Shown piece after piece: positions 63,146 through 64,000 of a stretch of DNA of 64,000 bases; positions within the stretch are counted from its first letter, which is position 1; each line of letters starts with the position of its first letter. Made by a program: the position numbers and the translations under genes. This stretch comes from Blautia_A aquisgranensis (GTDB lineage Bacteria; Bacillota; Clostridia; Lachnospirales; Lachnospiraceae): NCBI RefSeq assembly GCF_040096615.1, contig NZ_JBBMEJ010000004.1, positions 1 through 64,000 of the forward strand. Direction: 5' to 3'. The notes under the pieces are model-generated. The model saw nothing but the letters and a program-made list of their open reading frames with translations, searched no databases and was not told the origin of the DNA.

Positions 63146-64000
63146 ATGAATCCATTAAAAAAAGCTTACTGCCGCATTTTCCAGAATGTGTTCAAATTTG
63201 CGCTTCCGGTGCTGCCTTACCGCAATCCGAAGATCATTGGAAGCGTCAAGGGAATCCCGGAAGTTCTGGAAAAAAGAGGCTATAATAATGTACTGATCAT
63301 CACAGACGCAGGCATCCGTAAATTAGGACTTACCGAACGTCTTGAAAAAACTCTGAAACGTAACTGCATCGCCTATCAGATCTACGACAAAACAGTTGCC
63401 AACCCGACTACTGTCAATGTAGATGAGGCACTTCACATGTACCTGGACAATGACTGCCAGGCCATCATCGGTTTCGGCGGCGGCTCCAGCATGGACTGTG
63501 CAAAAGCTACTGCTGCCCGCATTGCAAAACCGCACCAGTCCCTGGCACAGATGAAAGGAATCCTGAAAATCCATAAAAAGCTTCCGCTTCTCATCGCCAT
63601 TCCTACCACTGCTGGTACCGGAAGCGAGACGACCCTTGCCGCAGTAATCACAGATGCCCAGACCCGGCATAAATATGCGATCAATGATTTTCCTCTGATC
63701 CCACGGTATGCAGTCCTGGACCCGAAAGTAACTTTAAGCCTTCCACCGTTTATCACAGCTACAACCGGTATGGATGCACTTACCCATGCGGTGGAAGCCT
63801 ACATCGGAAACTCCACCACACCAGGCACCCGGAAAAACGCTCTGGATGCCGTAAAGCTGATCTTCGAAAACCTTGACACTGCCTACACAGACGGCAGCAA
63901 TGTGGATGCAAGGCGAAACATGCTCCGTGCCTCCTATTTCGCAGGCTGTGCTTTTACAAAATCCTATGTAGGATATATCCACGCAGTGGCACATTCTCTG
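63146..64000 (+). CDS. Iron-containing alcohol dehydrogenase, N-terminal part (cut by window edge)
   Basis: A 285-codon open frame runs off the right edge. It starts at ATG 63146 with AAAAGGA nine bases upstream and reads MNPLKKAYCRIFQNVFKFAL. The NAD-binding loop FGGGSSMDCAKA, the segment AIPTTAGTGSET, and the metal ligands in TTGMDALTHAVEAYI and IHAVAHSL are all present. The family reduces aldehydes to alcohols, or the reverse, with NAD(P)H and iron. The substrate cannot be told. The gene is divergent from the AraC regulator, with 233 bases between them. Confidence 0.93.
   Translation, partial: MNPLKKAYCRIFQNVFKFALPVLPYRNPKIIGSVKGIPEVLEKRGYNNVLIITDAGIRKLGLTERLEKTLKRNCIAYQIYDKTVANPTTVNVDEALHMYLDNDCQAIIGFGGGSSMDCAKATAARIAKPHQSLAQMKGILKIHKKLPLLIAIPTTAGTGSETTLAAVITDAQTRHKYAINDFPLIPRYAVLDPKVTLSLPPFITATTGMDALTHAVEAYIGNSTTPGTRKNALDAVKLIFENLDTAYTDGSNVDARRNMLRASYFAGCAFTKSYVGYIHAVAHSL

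Overview
The window looks like the chromosome of a gut-type Clostridia, most likely Lachnospiraceae. The evidence is AGGAGG-type ribosome binding sites, an L-serine dehydratase of the two-subunit iron-sulfur type, sortase B and Cna-B surface proteins, and many Firmicutes-style regulators. No rRNA, tRNA or CRISPR array was seen. I do not name a species.

Positions 1 to about 33,245 are one end of an integrative conjugative element (ICE). Nearly every gene lies on the minus strand, so transcription runs from high to low coordinates. From its right end the element holds: an uncharacterised gene (32350) and an XRE regulator; a small unknown gene and an AT-rich helicase-nuclease that may be a defence gene (28848-31352); a ParM/ParR segregation pair; a double ribbon-helix-helix protein with a long acidic tail; a C5-cytosine methyltransferase; an amidoligase; a roughly 2,100-residue Cna-B adhesin; a gamma-glutamylcyclotransferase-like protein; a class B sortase; S-adenosylmethionine synthetase; a DUF3991/TOPRIM primase-like protein; a beta-class DNA methyltransferase; and then the transfer genes. 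The transfer genes are MobC, relaxase, PcfB, an ArdC-like protein, DUF4314, VirD4, Maff2, a TrbL/VirB6-like protein, DUF4313, PrgI, VirB4 and the start of a CD1108-like protein cut by the window edge. Integrase and the other end are not in the window.

The ICE cargo reads as three linked ideas. The first is a surface module (adhesin, its sortase, an amidoligase and a cyclotransferase). The second is a methylation module (two DNA methyltransferases plus an element-borne MetK that makes their cofactor). The third is a probable defence helicase-nuclease. Three promoter-like sites with the same extended sequence (7824, 27232, 33003) tie the regions together as one element. The right boundary is supported by a carboxymuconolactone decarboxylase-cupin gene that loses its cupin half at about 33,250.

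From 33,250 rightward is chromosome: a flavodoxin and a decarboxylase-like protein, a predicted AAA ATPase/PD-(D/E)XK protein, a LysR regulator, a decayed aminotransferase and a YjiH remnant, a MerR regulator, a DUF362 ferredoxin-like protein, a hybrid histidine kinase, a decayed diguanylate cyclase, and a DUF2284 protein. Next is a serine uptake and deamination operon (transporter, sdaAB, sdaAA) with a divergent LysR gene. It is followed by a small alarmone synthetase, a 3,023-residue secreted repeat protein, a TraX-family membrane protein, NADH pyrophosphatase, glycogen phosphorylase, an AraC regulator and the start of an iron-containing alcohol dehydrogenase.

Start sites were chosen by ribosome binding site. 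Several genes use GTG, TTG or apparently rarer starts, as noted. Family names come from recognising the sequences by eye, without a database search.
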